From Eunapius fragilis (lineage: Eukaryota; Porifera; Demospongiae; Spongillida; Spongillidae), in the NCBI GenBank assembly GCA_963681505.1, contig OY811982.1, forward strand, positions 8,307,044-8,371,043: a DNA stretch of 64,000 nucleotides, in the 5' to 3' direction. The notes below the pieces were generated by a model that was not told where the DNA came from, searched no databases, and saw only the letters and a list, made by a program, of their open reading frames with translations. Positions 12,878 to 24,481 of this stretch are shown here, one piece after another. Positions within the stretch are counted from its first letter, which is position 1. Each line of letters starts with the position of its first letter. A program made the position numbers and the translations under genes.

Positions 12878-13625
12878 ACTGGCCTCCTGGTAGTCACGTT
12901 CCCAGACCCAAATGTACGCAAGTGTTATCGCTTGCAGTATAACAGTGGGTCTGGACGATACGTCAAGCGAAGTAGTTCAGTGCTTTAAAAAATGTTATGT
13001 AATAATTGTGACGTCATACGTAATTTTAAATTCTCCTCGAAGGATTTTTTCAAGCAGAAGATCTTCCCGGTTTTCGCTGCTAACATAGGTAGCAGACAGA
13101 CCTTTTGAATTCAGTACAGCCACCTGCAAAGTACATTGATATAGCCTAATATAAGTGGTAATGCCACTAACCTGGTCCTTCATCAAGGCTATCAAGGGAG
13201 ACACAACAATTACGATGCTGCTTTCACGACCATAAAGACCATCAAATGCATAAAGCAAGGCAGCATAGCAGCACAACGACTTTCCGCTGCCTGTCGGTAT
13301 TCAAATGAAAACATCCTTTCTTTGTAGAAAGCACTTTATGGACGAACGTCACGATATCCACACCACGTGTGCATTCACGCTGTCAAGATTAGCAGTATCG
13401 GAGTCGCTCGTACTAGACATGTTAAGGCGGATTGCAATTTACAACTCATGAGAATGGATTTTTTATACAATGGCGTTGTGACATCATGCGGAAGCTGCAT
13501 TCTGATTGGTGCTTCACATTTTGGAAGCACAGAACAACTTCTCTATCGTCCAGACCCACTGTACGTAGTGTTATACTGCCGCGCATTTGGGTCTGGGTAT
13601 GAGACTAGACTCCTGGGAGGTGTGG
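12878..13625. mobile_element. Small TIR element enclosing a RecQ-like fragment
   Basis: About 80 bp at 12878-12962 recurs as an imperfect reverse complement at about 13545-13625. The shared blocks are CAGACCCAAATG, CAGTATAACA and GTGGGTCTGGACGATA. The 580 bp between them holds most of a helicase-like exon pair on the minus strand. The inverted repeats and cargo suggest an element that captured or derives from a helicase gene. The superfamily is unassigned and no target duplication was identified. Confidence 0.5.
12995..13412 (-). pseudogene. RecQ-type DEAD-box helicase fragment
   Basis: The minus strand reads a Walker A-like PTGSGKS segment, then YAALLYAFDGLYGRES and VVSPLIALMKDQV (motif Ia/SPLIAL, diagnostic of RecQ-family helicases). 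After a putative short intron (about 13124-13174) comes LNSKGLSATYVSSENRE. Only the first part of the helicase core is present. In-frame stops and a frame change lie before the Walker A segment. It is a decayed fragment sitting inside inverted repeats. Confidence 0.6.
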
Positions 13626-13769
13626 GCCTTCATGGGCGTGGCCTCATCAAGTAAATGTGTCGGTAGGCGCCATTTTTGTTGTGTCGAACCTCCTTCTTTG
13701 AAAGTTTCAGTCTACAGGAATAGGTTGTAACGCGAAAGTACGTGCTTTTCGTTATGTAAGTTGATGTCT

Positions 13770-14095
13770 GATACCTCTCGCTTACCCTTTCCACGAACGT
13801 ACTCTGGAGGGCCATGAGGTATGTCAAGTCACAAGGATCTCTTTTTTTTTTTTGTAACAGATGAACATTTACTGCAAAAGAGTTGTTCCTTTCGCATTAC
13901 GGTACACTCTTTCCAATCTGTAAGTTGTTGTATTATTGTTGGGCTTATGATTCTTGTTTCCTCGCTTACAGAGCCTTTCCACGAAGTTACTTTGTTTGTC
14001 TTTGGAGCGTAAGGAGGTATATGTGCAAAAGAATCTCTCTTTCTCACCTGCGACTTTTTGTAACGGATGAAGGCTTGATGACGAGAGAGTTGTGC
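13770..14095. repeat. Diverged direct duplication
   Basis: 13770-13895 and 13960-14095 share, in order, TTTCCACGAA, a GGAGG..AGGTAT segment, ATCTCT, TTTTTGTAAC.GATGAA and AGAGTTGT. This is an old tandem duplication spaced about 195 bp. The stretch 14100-15400 holds nothing else I recognise. Confidence 0.45.
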
Positions 14096-15403
14096 GACAG
14101 TCGTACAGGTTTTACGCTCGTGTCATCAATAACCGCAATTGTGTTTTTAAAGCTAGTACTTCGGGTGGTTCTCATCCTATAATCATATCTTTCAACAGGA
14201 TAGAACCCTACCGGTACAGTTGTTTTGTACATCAATACGTACAGAGACCTGTAGCAAAATACTTTGCGTTTCCCTTTCGTACATCTCTATATATATTTGT
14301 ACAATGACTTTTTCAAAACTGCTTCAGAATCTGAGAAAGTTGCATGTGATGGTGTGATGCTGCATGGATAGAAGCGGCGCGGTTGATGCATGAAACTCAC
14401 CCTTACGTACCGACGCAAGGACACGGTACAAAACGAACCTCTTCAACCGTCGATTTACCGCCTGAAGTGACGGATTATATAGCGTATAAATGACGTAAGA
14501 CGTTACCGTCTACTCTCAGTCCACAGATCGACGGCTCGTCGAAATTGATTCCAATGGTATCCGCCTACGTCACAGAGACGGGTAAGGTTTCGCTGTGCAT
14601 GCATGGAGTGATACACATAGACAGTATGGAGGGTACACATGAACCATGTTTGAAAGAGACTACCAAACTGAACAGAGTACTAAGCTGATGAAATTAAGTT
14701 GATTTGATTTCTGCAAAACAAAAAAATGGTAGAACTTTGTTTGAAAGCTAGATATGGCCTCCATATATTATTATAGCCTGTATACAGTGAGCGGCATTAG
14801 AGTACTGAGCCTGGCAGAGTATCTCTGGCAGTGGCAGCCGAGTATGGGGGCAGTGTGGGGTGGGCAATTGCTTCCTCAAATATCAAGGTGTTGGGGTGGG
14901 GCGCTTAACCCCTTCGCTCATCATCAGGTTATGAATATATTTAATCATTCAATTGCTTGCTACATGTTATTGCGAGCACATAATCGTCGAGATTGTATGC
15001 TTACTCATTTAAAACGGTGTATGGATTTGTATTCTGTACGACAGAACTGTTTTTAAATGTTGCAGGTTTGCCAGATAGAGAACTGAATCACCCGGTCATC
15101 TTATGAATTGATTTCTAAATGGCTTGGAAAATACTTCTTAAAAACGCCTTGATTCGAATTGTAATTTTCACAGTACTACAATCAAGTCTTGTTAAGAGAC
15201 AAAAGTATTTATATTACTATATATCGCAGGCAATTACGACCGTAATAACTACAGTTAGTAATTGTTAATTCAGTTTCCAACCTTGGGTATTATAAACTCC
15301 TTTTCCAATTACGTGTTAATAACAGCACCTCATGCAGCCCGACAAGGCACGCATCAATTAGCCCATAATATAATGCGTGCAGGGAAAAATGAAAATTGCT
15401 ATA

Positions 15404-16544
15404 AGGTAAGCTGCCATATTAGAACCGGTTTTTAAACGGACTGTACACGTCAAACGCATCGTCTGGAGGACGTTTTAACACCACCAAGTGTCACTACTGA
15501 TGGATGCGCGCCATACCATAGTTTTAAAAGTTTTCCAGCACCTTTAGTTTTGTATATCCACTCGCACCTCTGAGAGGGGGGTTCGCGATGAGTGCTAAAT
15601 TAGAACAGGGGGTGTGTCGTAGCTTTTTAAATAGTTTCAATCGTACAGACAACCAGCAACGCCGCCAACATATCTAGAAGTATCCGAAGTGAAGTTCTAA
15701 ACACATAAAAAATACATTTGCGTTCTCTGTCTGCAACTATGTCACTTTCTGTTAGTTCGAGGGGTAGTGATTTTTAAAAAGCCATGCATTGCAAGAGCTA
15801 GCAAAAGCCCTCCTTTTCCCCATCTTTCTATTCATAAGTCATGAGACATCGATTTTATGCTTAAAACTGGTTACGCGGAAGAGCTACTTCAAGTCAAAGA
15901 GAGGCTTCGTGACCTCCATTGAAAATTACCGGAAGTGAGTACTAAATGAGCCATAGCTTGCATGGTGAAATCGGCATCGCTAAGTTACGGTTATAACACA
16001 AATCTACGAAAGAAAGAGTGGGTTTCAAATCCCTACCTCTTCTACAGCCCCCTGAAAATCGCTGGAATTCAGCAAAACAAAACTTGTTTACCTATACTTG
16101 GTTAAATTATTGTAATAAATACTATTGGATAGATGCGCGTATATCGGGTACCCAATCGGCTATGATTTTTATGGCGTTCAGATCAGTGGTGACGTGTCCT
16201 GGGCACTGCAGTTTGGCCTTATATTTACCAAATGCAAGGCCTACTTCCTTTGACCCCACGAACGGGTCGGTTCTGTGGAGCGATATCGTTTACATAAGTA
16301 CGTCGTGGCATCTTTACTATTAACTGGGATAGGCGCTTTCCCTTTCGCTGCCAGCCATTTCTTCCACGCTTGGCCTCCAGGAAATAAGAGGTTTACTAAC
16401 TAGCTTTCGTACGTACGTGAAAACAAATTAACTACTTAGGGGCAAAAGGTATACTATCAAATGTGGTTATCGACTGCGGTTATTCTGACCCCCCCCCCTA
16501 GCTGTTCCAATAAGGCCAACCTGTTCTAATATGGCAGTTTACCT
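15404..16544 (-). mobile_element. 1.14-kb TIR element, copy 2
   Basis: Inverted relative to 2339-3506, with the same terminal repeats (AGGTAAGCTGCCATATTAGAAC) and TA flanks at 15402-15403 and 16545-16546. Near-identity runs the full length. This includes the conserved roughly 100-codon frame at 16018-16323 (now on the plus strand), which differs by a few substitutions and short indels, and poly-C/poly-G length changes. From 16547 to 17360 no gene is recognised. Confidence 0.8.
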
Positions 16545-17639
16545 TACTTTCAAACTAATTTACGATTTCATCACATCGCTAACAGTTTTTCTGTTTGAAT
16601 TCAGCACGCGGATTGTTCTTCGACTGATTTATGCATTGAAATTAAAAAAAAAAAGTAATTTCTTAATCAACAAAAGATATATATACCATATCATGTACTA
16701 TGGGTTTATTAAATATACTACTGTGTATGAACTAAGAGTCCGTAGAGTACAAATATGTGCTGCACACTAAGCCACTAGAATTTTCAAATCAACTTGATGT
16801 TTTAATCATCCCCTCAAGGCACTACTGTTTCAATACATTGAAACGTGGGTCAAAAAGACCTACGCCCAGAAATATTGAAATGGCTGCGTGTGCTTAGCAA
16901 CGAAATATTGCAATCGAACAGCGTTGGAATGTGCGCTACTCTTTTTAAACACAACACTTGGTAGCATATTTGACGCTGTTTTATGGTTATAAAACTTGTA
17001 CTCTATCCGACACCACAAGTACCATGATCGTAGCTTAAGCCAATCGAACACTGTGCGACTTAAAACATATACGCTTTTAGCGGTACGTCATTACTCATTG
17101 GCTTGTGTACAAACTGAGGATGTTTTCTGGCTCCAACGGCGCATAGCGTTGTATTGTACATGGAATGAACTTGATAATTCTTTTTTTTTTCGGAGTGGCT
17201 CTGTTATACGTTTTGAAGTTAACAGTTCGTGCACGGGACCTAGCAACTAGGTCAAAACGGTTAATCAGTATAGAAATACATTATAGTTGTGGACGGACTG
17301 TTTTATACAACAGACACTGGCATTTTAGAAAATGAAAGGTTCTAATGTCCATGCATGCTTGCATGGTCTCACATACTGGCCCTGACCCCATGTTCAACCA
17401 GCCCTATCCCCACAACCCAACACTGACCCCATGTACAACCAGACCTGTCCCCATCCACAATCCGCCCTACCCTCAGAAGCAATCCTGGGCCAATGCACAA
17501 CAATGCAGCCCTGACCCCATGCACACACGACCCACAACCAGCTCTGGCCCACAACCATGCCTCACAACCAGCTCTGGTCCCACACCAACCTGGGCCCATG
17601 TACAACTGTGCTACCCTGGCCTCGTGAATGCACAACCCC

Positions 17640-18535
17640 ACAACCAGCTCTGGCTGCACAACCAGCTCTGGCACCAGAACTAGCTCTTGCTCCATAACCA
17701 GCCCTGGCTCCACAACCAGCCCTGGCTCCACAACCAGCCCTGATGCCACAACCAGCCCTGGCCCCACAGTCAGCCCTGGTTTCACAACCAGCCCTGGCTC
17801 CACAACCAGCTCTGGCTCCACAACCAGCCCTGGTCCCACAACCAGCTCTGGCTCCATGTCGGACCCATAACCAGCTCTGGCCTCACAACCAGCCCTTGCT
17901 CCACGACCAGCTCTGACCCCACAACCAGCTCTGGCTCCACAACCAGCCCAGATTCCACAACCAGCTCTGGCTCCACACCTAGTCCTGGCCCCACAACCAG
18001 CCCTGGCTCCACAACCAACCCTTGCTCCACAACCAGTTCTGGCACCACAACCAGCCCTGGCTCCACAACCAGCCCTTGCTCCACAACTAGCTCTGGCCCC
18101 ACAACCAGCCCTTGCTCCACAACCAGCTCTGGCACCACAACCAGCCCTGGCCTCACAACCAGCTCTGGCTCCATGCCGGACACATAACCAACCCTTGCTC
18201 CACAACCAGCCCTGTAGCCCTGACCCCACAACCAGCCCGGGCCCCATAACCAGCTCTGGCTCCATGCCGGACACATAACCAACCCTTGCTCCACAACCAG
18301 CCCAGGCAGCACAACCAGCCCTGGCCCCACTACCAGCTCTGGCCCCACTACCAGCTCTGGAACCACAACCAGCTCTGGCACCACAACCAGCTCTGGTGCC
18401 ACAACCACTCTGGCTCCATACCCTGGACCCACAACCAGCTCTGGCCCCACAACCAGCTATGGCACCACAACCAGCTCTGGCCCCACAACCAGCTCGGGCA
18501 CCCCAACCAGCTCTGGTCAGCACTGGCCTACAACT
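17640..18535. repeat. 18-bp minisatellite
   Basis: Tandem units of about 18 bp with core CCACAACCAGCYCTGGCY, repeated tens of times, with looser copies from about 17370. The period is a multiple of three, so it stays open in several frames on both strands (a 384-codon frame on the minus strand reads GCGARA-type hexapeptides). No signal peptide, flanking domain or splice context supports translation, so I treat it as a repeat. Confidence 0.85.
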
Positions 18536-19439
18536 AGATCTGGCTCCTCAGCCACATGCACACAACCATGCAGCAGATCACAGCTAGCTGCATGCACAAC
18601 CAGCTCACAGTGGCTCTTAAAAAACGTCTTAAGGATGATTTATATAAAAAATAATTGTTCTGTATTCCTGTATGTGCATGCATATAGCTGTGATCTGTGT
18701 GTATGTGTGTGTGTGCATGTGTGTGTGTGGTAAGGAATTAATGGACAAACTTATGTATTTTTACTTAATGGATATGCCATTGTATTAACATGCATGCATG
18801 TTCCATGTGTAGGGGGCGTGTCACTAAGTCAGGTCGAAGCGGCCGGGAGGGTATAAAGTACAGTCAACTGTGAGCTTTGAACAATCACATAGTACTTTGA
18901 ATGCAATAAAGTGCATCCACACTAGTAAGGAAAGCATTTCTCTCAAGACAGCGTTTGTCGTATTCCGCAGTCTACCATGCAAAAAAGTCGAATATTCGTA
19001 CTTTTTGTACTCGAAAATCTAGCAAGATTATAACAGAGCCACTTTGAAATGTATCTTGATATATAGAACAATGTCAGCACGTAATGTCGGATGGTGTGGC
19101 ATGTCTCGAAAAACTTCCAGACGGGAACACTTTGAATCAGACTAATAGTAGTCTCCCGCACCAATTGCACATGCGTACAATAGAAACACCTCCCCGCTGA
19201 GTATTAAAAACTTTCTGCATCTGAATTAGGTACGTATGTGTACAGAAAAGTCCTTTCTACAAGCCTAGACTCTCCATGTTGCTGCGTTTCATTCTGGTTG
19301 TGCAAAAAGTGGCTCCAAACAATGCACTAAGATAATGAGTTTAATGACGCCATTATTCCGGTATGTTTAGCATTGTTCCAATTATACCCTTTTTGACCCA
19401 CTCGGAACAATAGTGAAGGAAATCTACCGTAATTTGATT

Positions 19440-19770
19440 AAGGGTAAATTACCTTTATAATATGCCTCGCGTTTGAATCATTGTAACCTCCGAACGGTAA
19501 ATGCAATTGACTTCCTATTTGGACACTTCATACTGCATCATTTCTAGCTCTATAGATTTTGCACCCTTGTACAAGCTCTGTGACGATACATGTATAGCAC
19601 CGTCCGATACTCCTAAAGTTTCAAACCCGTCATAACTTTTGGCAGGAGTCATCAAATCGCTTCAAATTCGTTTAATGGATTATAGAGAGGTCCTTTACCT
19701 ATTGATTTGTTCTGCGGGTCGTTAATTGTTATGTCATCCGTTGCGGAGATAGACCTGTGCAAATTAATTC
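19440..19770 (-). repeat. Dispersed repeat R1, copy c
   Basis: Reverse-complement match to 1385-1690. It shares the CAATAGGTAAAGGAC and CAACGGATGA blocks and the ATGCAGTATGAAGTGTCC block at its far end. The stretch 19771-21238 contains no supported gene. Confidence 0.6.
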
Positions 19771-21238
19771 TCGTATCAGTATCATTTTCAATCTAATAGT
19801 GTGGACTGATTGTGATCAATCAAGCATAGAGGATTGAAATATTGGATCGATGCTCAGTTTCAAACTTTGTACCGTATAGCTTTTACAGTGTGAGTTTGTA
19901 CAATGCATCGTTGGTATACGAGACTGACGAGCTAACACGGTATACTTCTGTGAAGGATGGACAGATTTAATCAGTTATCAACTTGGACGGCAAAGGTTTA
20001 AAGGATTAGTTTAATTTATCAGCTAAACGTTTCAGTATTTCGGGAGCGAACAACAGATCTGTCAGATTTTGATATAATAGATAATGATGAGAAATTGAGA
20101 TCATTGACTCGCGTAAAATGGCATAATGAAACTGAAATCTTATATAAATTATTAAGCTGAAGAGAAGATCAGGTGACTTACGTATAACAAATGTGCTGTA
20201 CTAATAAACTCTCTGGAGCCAAGCTTGGGAAAAATCTGGTGTGCTTGGTGTCAAGTTGAGCAAACTCGTACTTGTCTAAATGAAGATTTACGGAAATATG
20301 TCGTAATTCCACAAACCGGGAATTTTTGATGATCGCTCATATGTAAAGATCTAGCAGAAAAGATGAGTCTGGAGACGTAGCCAAGGAGATTACTGTATAT
20401 CACGTAATTTGATTAACCTTATCCGACACACAATACGGATACCTTCCGTCACGCCTGTCTGGACCACTCCCATCTAAGCCCATCACATCACAATTCGACT
20501 AGCAATGGCATTTGATTAACAGATTCGCATACATTGCGTCATGTTGTTTGGCGCACGAACAGATTTTAAATGGCGTCCATAAATGTTACGCGTGAACTAG
20601 TTTCTTTGTAACTTTTGACCGCAATGAACGTTTGTCATGTAACCTGTGATAAAACACTCAACGAGCATTGGGCTAAAAGCGTTTTTATACAACAGACTCA
20701 TAACAAACATCTTTCACCACCGAGCAGTCAGCGTGCATTCGAAGATTGAAGGGTTATCAAGGAACCAAATTGTGTTCAACCAAAGTTATTTTGCTATTAG
20801 AAAGCTTCATATAGGCTTTTAACCACTCTAAGCGCATTGGTAAAACGAGCGCCCGATATTAGACATGAATAAATCAATTTGCCTATGAGGGGCGGTGCCG
20901 TGCCGTATACAAAAGCCGCACCAAGCGGCAGCTTAACAGTACTCCCCACTATCATGTAGTACGCTATGTAGCGATGCTGTACAAACTCGAAAGGATCCAC
21001 AAGATCCTGTATCAGGAATGTGACTGTCAAATCAATTGCAAATCAAAATTTGATTCGACCCCCTTTTTTGCCAACAACACGAATACAATAATAGGATGTA
21101 AACGAAACACAGCTGCCGCGAATTCGCGGCCAATTGTCTGAAACGACTACTTAATTTTTGCAGCGAATGCCTCAATCGTTAAAAATCGACAGTGGGACAG
21201 CATAGTCCCCCTATTTTTTAAAATTTACCTTGTTTGTT

Positions 21239-21321
21239 GAGGTAACAGACACGCCACTTTCGATCAACCTCTTCACTTCATCAACATCATTTCTGTTTGC
21301 AGCAGCCGCAAGTTGCCTGGC
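21239..21321 (-). CDS. First ankyrin-repeat exon (partial gene)
   Basis: An 83-bp exon flanked by a TCAG acceptor and a GTAAAT donor. It encodes ARQLAAAANRNDVDEVKRLI followed by ESGVSVTSTNK, the typical N-terminal capping ankyrin repeat. An upstream candidate exon ends at a GTACGT donor near 21525. It lies in the same orientation as the exons at 10.3-12.6 kb and may be their 5' part, with the 8.7-kb interval as a repeat-filled intron. That linkage is inference. Confidence 0.55.
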
Positions 21322-21525
21322 CTGAAAGGTACGTTCACGTCAGTGACATAAGTGCGTTAACGCATGCAAGCAATAGAATTATAACCTATATAACTGTGGT
21401 TATCAAAATGCACCTACGTTCAGACGACACGGCCATCTAGATATCACTTACAAAAACAGATATACCGGTTTAAAATCGTCTTTTACCATACGTCCTCCGT
21501 TCTGTCCACCCCCTAGACACGTACC

Positions 21526-23054
21526 TCGTCTGTCGGTTTTGCCACCTCGTTAACGCATTTAGTGATTCAAGGCCGGATGTGATCATCCGCTCGCGCATGA
21601 CGCATGGGATAAGCTACACCCACGTATACTGTGTCGTACAATAGGAAGTGTTCTATACATGTACTAAAGGAGACTCACCTGTCAATCCCCCTTACAATTT
21701 GTCAATACTCAACTTTTGAAATAAATGATAAATTGGCAGAATTCAGGGTCCAACGTACCGATGACATGTCCTCCTGTATGCATCTATCAGTTTTTGCAGT
21801 GCCGAGCGTGATAAATGAATTGGTTTTGCCAATTAGCATATAAAAAGCGCACACAATAACAACGTACAATACTACAATACATGCACTGAAACCTATACAG
21901 CTAGCTGATGCCACACCATACATGTATATGGGATCGTATCAGCGTAAAGGGACCTACGCATATCGGAAGTACGTTTCGCTAGATCTTCCGTAGGATTTGA
22001 CCCCGACTGTGAACTCATTAAAAACACGCGACCCGTCTCTAACAAGACTACCGATGATCGATCGGATCGTTTAGCTTGTTATAGCAATCAAACTAGAAGT
22101 CAAGTTTCGTCTTTTTTTTATGTCACAGAACCGCGCAGTTGTAGAGAGCAAAAGGGTGCAGCCCGTCCTCGTACCCAGTCCCGGAGCATGGTCTCTCCTT
22201 CTTCTTGATAGGAACACTTTTAAACAATGAAAATTTCACCAATAGCTTCAGAATAGGCTGGAAGAGCCGCTTTCATATAAAATAGTCGATGTTATACCTT
22301 GGTAAACAATAGACTATACGGTCTATGTAAGACGCATAATTAGATAAATTGTAAGACGTAATTTTAGATATCTAAAAATAAATTCTAACAAGACTCCTGA
22401 CGAGTGGATGGCTTACCTTGTTGTCGTCATCGTACAGGAAGGCTACAACAAGCAGTTTTGAGTTTGTCTGATGTCACAAAACCGCGTGGTTGCCTAAAAT
22501 TTTACAAGTCACATGCGGTAAGCAACCACATTCCTAATTGGAGCAGCCCTATACCATCGCTCATGTCAGAAAGAGCATCAAAAAAGATCATCACCAACAC
22601 AATGAATCATAGCATGTCTGTTACCATGCAAGGAAGCGATGGCACCTCGATGAGATTACTGGAGAACCCGAAATCATATTTACTAGCCTAAGGATCTGAC
22701 ATTGTGGAAACTAATTACTTCTAAAGTACATATCTTTAATTTGTATACATGCAATATCCGCTGTATAAATAATTTAGCATACAGCTAACATGCGATCATG
22801 TACCAGTACAATACATATATACTCACGCTCGCAAGTGGCTGTGGTAAAAATTTGATAGGGGATAGCTTCGAGTAACCAGTACGTATACATACATGGAGTG
22901 CTCCATTCGTCGACCGATAGTGGCTAGAGCTTGACTTTTGTTCGCTTAAAGGATGTTAAAATGACCATGTCAGCATCTGTAAACAAGTATGATTATAGGA
23001 CAATTAAGGTACGGTTTTAACCGGACGACTTATTCCCCGAGGGAAGAAAAAACT
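21526..23054. other. No gene recognised
   Basis: AT-rich sequence with only short frames. I see no domain, splice pattern or repeat that I can support. Confidence 0.5.
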
Positions 23055-24022
23055 CAGAGGCGGATACAGGGGGGAGTCCAGGGTGTCCGGACACCCCCCT
23101 TCCAGCTGATCATGAGTAGATTAACGTCATAAAAGTATACGAATTAACCATATCTTTAGACTCACTTCTGGTTTATTTTTATCATGGGACAAAGCTGTCA
23201 CCAACGATACTCACGTTTTTCTCAAAACGAGCGAAAGAAACAGGCAATCATTTAGCACGCTTATTGTCAGTGAAGGCTTAAAACGTTATACTCGTAGTTC
23301 ATTTACTACAGAGCGACTTGAATTGCCGATCTAACTCTAATGCACCTGCGTGGAATTGGTGTTAACCTAATTTGCCAACAGTATAGTAGTAAAAATAAGA
23401 GAAGAATGTGTCTTGTTCGAATAAGCAAAGTATATACCATGTTGCATGTCATTCATACATGATACATGTCGTGTCATTCATCAATGTTGCTGTATTGAAA
23501 ACTTGTGTTTCCTGGCTTTAAATGCATTGCAGGACATATGCAATAACGCATTCAGCATTATATAGCATGGGTTTTGAACAGACAATGATTGCAGCAAGCA
23601 TATATGGACCTAACGCAATAATACAAAAATGTTCCAGAAACGAGCGCCGAAGTTGACGCATATAAATGAAATATACGCGTAATTAGAAATTCATATATAC
23701 CATCCAATTTCAAGTGCATAAGTTGTAGAGGACCTAGGAATCGGAATATTTTATCAATACACCCTTTTTCGCGGATATTTCCCCATATGTGAAATGAAGT
23801 ACTTTCTACCTGACTATAGTTTAAATGCAACTGAGTTATGTTCATCATGCACAAATCATGATGTATGCGCTAAGCGCATGTTTTATTATCGAAAAGCACT
23901 GGCTCCTGGGACTCCGTCCCTGACCCCGTGGTGGAGCTTATCGCGCTCCCCCATACCCTCTACCAGCTCATCAATTATTCATTATGGACACCCCCCTCAT
24001 TCAATTCCTGCATCCGCCCCTG
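23055..24022 (+). mobile_element. hAT-like non-autonomous TIR element, copy 1
   Basis: The ends are CAGAGGCGGATACAGG on the left and the reverse complement of CAGGGGCGGATGCAGG on the right. These are typical of hAT-type elements, with GTGTCC/GGACACC just inside. The 8-bp flanks AAAAAACT and AAAACAGT match at 6 of 8 positions, a possible decayed duplication. A diverged copy lies inverted at 52213-54499. No transposase is visible; the roughly 98-codon frame shared by the copies is not recognisable. Confidence 0.7.
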
Positions 24023-24481
24023 AAAACAGTTGTGACCCCCTGACGTATGCATTAACCGGCCCTCCCATACCGGCCATAGTTATAACCGGAGCACTTACTA
24101 TAGTGTGGCTACACTAGCCTGTAAGATGAGAAGAGCATTTTAGCTGTGGCCAATGAATTTGCAAGTGTACTAATGAGCGCACAACGGGTTATTGCTTGGT
24201 CATTACATTTTAATGGCTGCCTATGTAAACTGTGACGCAAGTGCGGTTGTGTATTCGTGAAATATACAACGTCGTATATTTCAAGTGTACTGATCCGGCG
24301 TATATTTCAAGTATAGTCCAAAGTATACAGTATCGTATAACATGCTATTTGCACAGTGTATGAACTCTAAACGCAAGCAGAAATATGAATATGTAGATAT
24401 ATTGTCCAAAAGTGTATAGTTTGTAAATGAATAACACGTTAGAATCAATGAAATAATATGAAGTGTATAGGTTGTAAATGA

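Noticed and set aside
17369..18523. 384-codon open frame on the minus strand of the 18-bp repeat (and overlapping plus-strand frames)
   Set aside because: The repeat period is a multiple of three and lacks stops in several frames on both strands. There is no start context, domain or splice support.
23558..23854. 98-codon minus-strand frame shared with 52368-52553
   Set aside because: It lies inside the non-autonomous hAT-like element. The other copy is truncated and frameshifted, so it is not a host gene.
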